Shown here in pieces: positions 5,515 through 6,067 of a DNA stretch of 6,067 nt. The DNA lies in NCBI GenBank assembly GCA_035259145.1, contig DATFWQ010000228.1:1-6067 (forward strand), given 5' to 3'. The notes under the pieces were generated by a model. That model made no database searches. It saw nothing but the letters and a program-made list of their open reading frames with translations, and was not told the origin of the DNA. Within the stretch, counting starts at the first letter, position 1, and each line of letters opens with the position of its first letter. Both the position numbers and the translations under genes were made by a program. This stretch comes from CF-161 sp035259145. GTDB taxonomy: Bacteria > Chloroflexota > Dormibacteria > Dormibacterales > Dormibacteraceae.

Positions 5515-6067
5515 CTATCGCCGGAGCTCCTCCGTCAGGCGGCGCAGCTGGCCGCCCGGGTCGTCCTGCACGACCCCACCGTGATAGCACACGATCGCCT
5601 GCACGTCGAGCTCGGCCAGCTTCTGCACGGAGCGCGCGGCGGTTGCCATGTCTGACGTGGCGTTCTGGTCGGGACCCTGCAATCGTCCCTCGCTGGCGGT
5701 CAGGGCATCGCCAGCGATCACCGTCCCTCTGCGTTCCAGGTAAAGGCAGATGTGGCCGGCCGTGTGTCCAGGGGTGAAGACGACACGCACGCCGCCTGCC
5801 AGGTCGAGCCGGTCTACATCGTGGAGCAAGTGGTCCACGGGTGTCGGCTGAAGACGCTCGAACACCGCTCGCAGCTCCGGCCGCGCCTCAAGCACCTCCG
5901 GCCTCGCAAACCGCGGCCGCTCGGTCCCATCGATGAACGGCACCTCGATCTCGTGCGCCAGCACCCGCGCGCCGCTGGCCTGCACCAGATCATGCAACGA
6001 GCCGACGTGGTCGATGTCCTGGTGCGTGAGGACGATGCGCCTCAGGTCGGACACCTGGACGCCGGCC
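5515..6067 (-). CDS. Metallo-beta-lactamase-fold hydrolase, N-terminus cut by the window
   Basis: The visible 183 residues cover most of an MBL-fold domain. Counting from the in-frame GTG codon at 6054, the ligands are 'THQDIDHVGS' (His11, Asp13, Asp15, His16), 'TPGHTAGH' (His97), 'AGDAL' (Asp116) and 'YHGG' (His158). This is a full dinuclear-metal set, except that the second His of the classic HxHxDH box is Asp (HxDxDH), a variant I know from many glyoxalase-II-like hydrolases. The reading frame continues upstream through Ala-Gly-Val-Gln to the window edge. The GTG at 6054 is therefore probably internal, and the first 40-60 residues, including the 'DTG' strand, lie outside. The substrate is unknown: a hydrolysable ester, thioester or lactone is possible, and beta-lactam resistance should not be assumed. 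Its TAG lies 16 bases past the MFS stop, with no terminator-like hairpin between. Confidence 0.9.
   Translation of the reverse strand, partial: AGVQVSDLRRIVLTHQDIDHVGSLHDLVQASGARVLAHEIEVPFIDGTERPRFARPEVLEARPELRAVFERLQPTPVDHLLHDVDRLDLAGGVRVVFTPGHTAGHICLYLERRGTVIAGDALTASEGRLQGPDQNATSDMATAARSVQKLAELDVQAIVCYHGGVVQDDPGGQLRRLTEELRR

Overview
The window is very GC-rich and densely coding. It has GTG starts, strong GGAGG-type ribosome sites on some genes and no visible ribosome site on others. That combination fits a high-GC soil-type bacterium such as an Actinomycetota, Chloroflexota or Dormibacterota member. The assignment is an inference from composition and protein style; no rRNA or marker gene is present. 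I see no tRNA or rRNA gene, insertion sequence, phage gene, CRISPR array or origin.

Layout from left to right. (1) A minus-strand three-gene operon: an ArsR-type HTH repressor (824-1162), an AHSA1-type SRPBCC protein (345-827) and a second SRPBCC protein cut by the window start (1-348). The genes are joined by 4-base GTGA and ATGA overlaps. A good -35/-10 promoter carries a 7+7 bp inverted repeat, probably the site of self-repression. (2) A divergent plus-strand heavy-metal P1B-type ATPase (1400-3697), copper-like, with CPD in place of the usual CPC or CPH motif and an N-terminal HMA fold that has lost its CxxC. (3) An 11-bp perfect inverted repeat between convergent genes (3713-3760). (4) A minus-strand soluble Rieske [2Fe-2S] protein (3802-4170). 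(5) A divergent plus-strand MFS exporter (4251-5498). (6) A minus-strand metallo-beta-lactamase-fold hydrolase cut by the window end (5515-6067).

Only the ArsR/SRPBCC/SRPBCC set is clearly one functional unit. The other four genes alternate strand and look like independent transcription units, so I see no basis for one pathway joining them. A loose theme of metal and xenobiotic stress (metal pump, drug-type exporter, small ligand-binding proteins) is possible but unproven. The most interesting points are the ATPase's altered metal-site residues, the operator-promoter overlap before arsR, and promoter-like -10 boxes placed so close to two start codons that the ATPase and Rieske mRNAs may be leaderless. 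I found no convincing evidence of a wholly new system.
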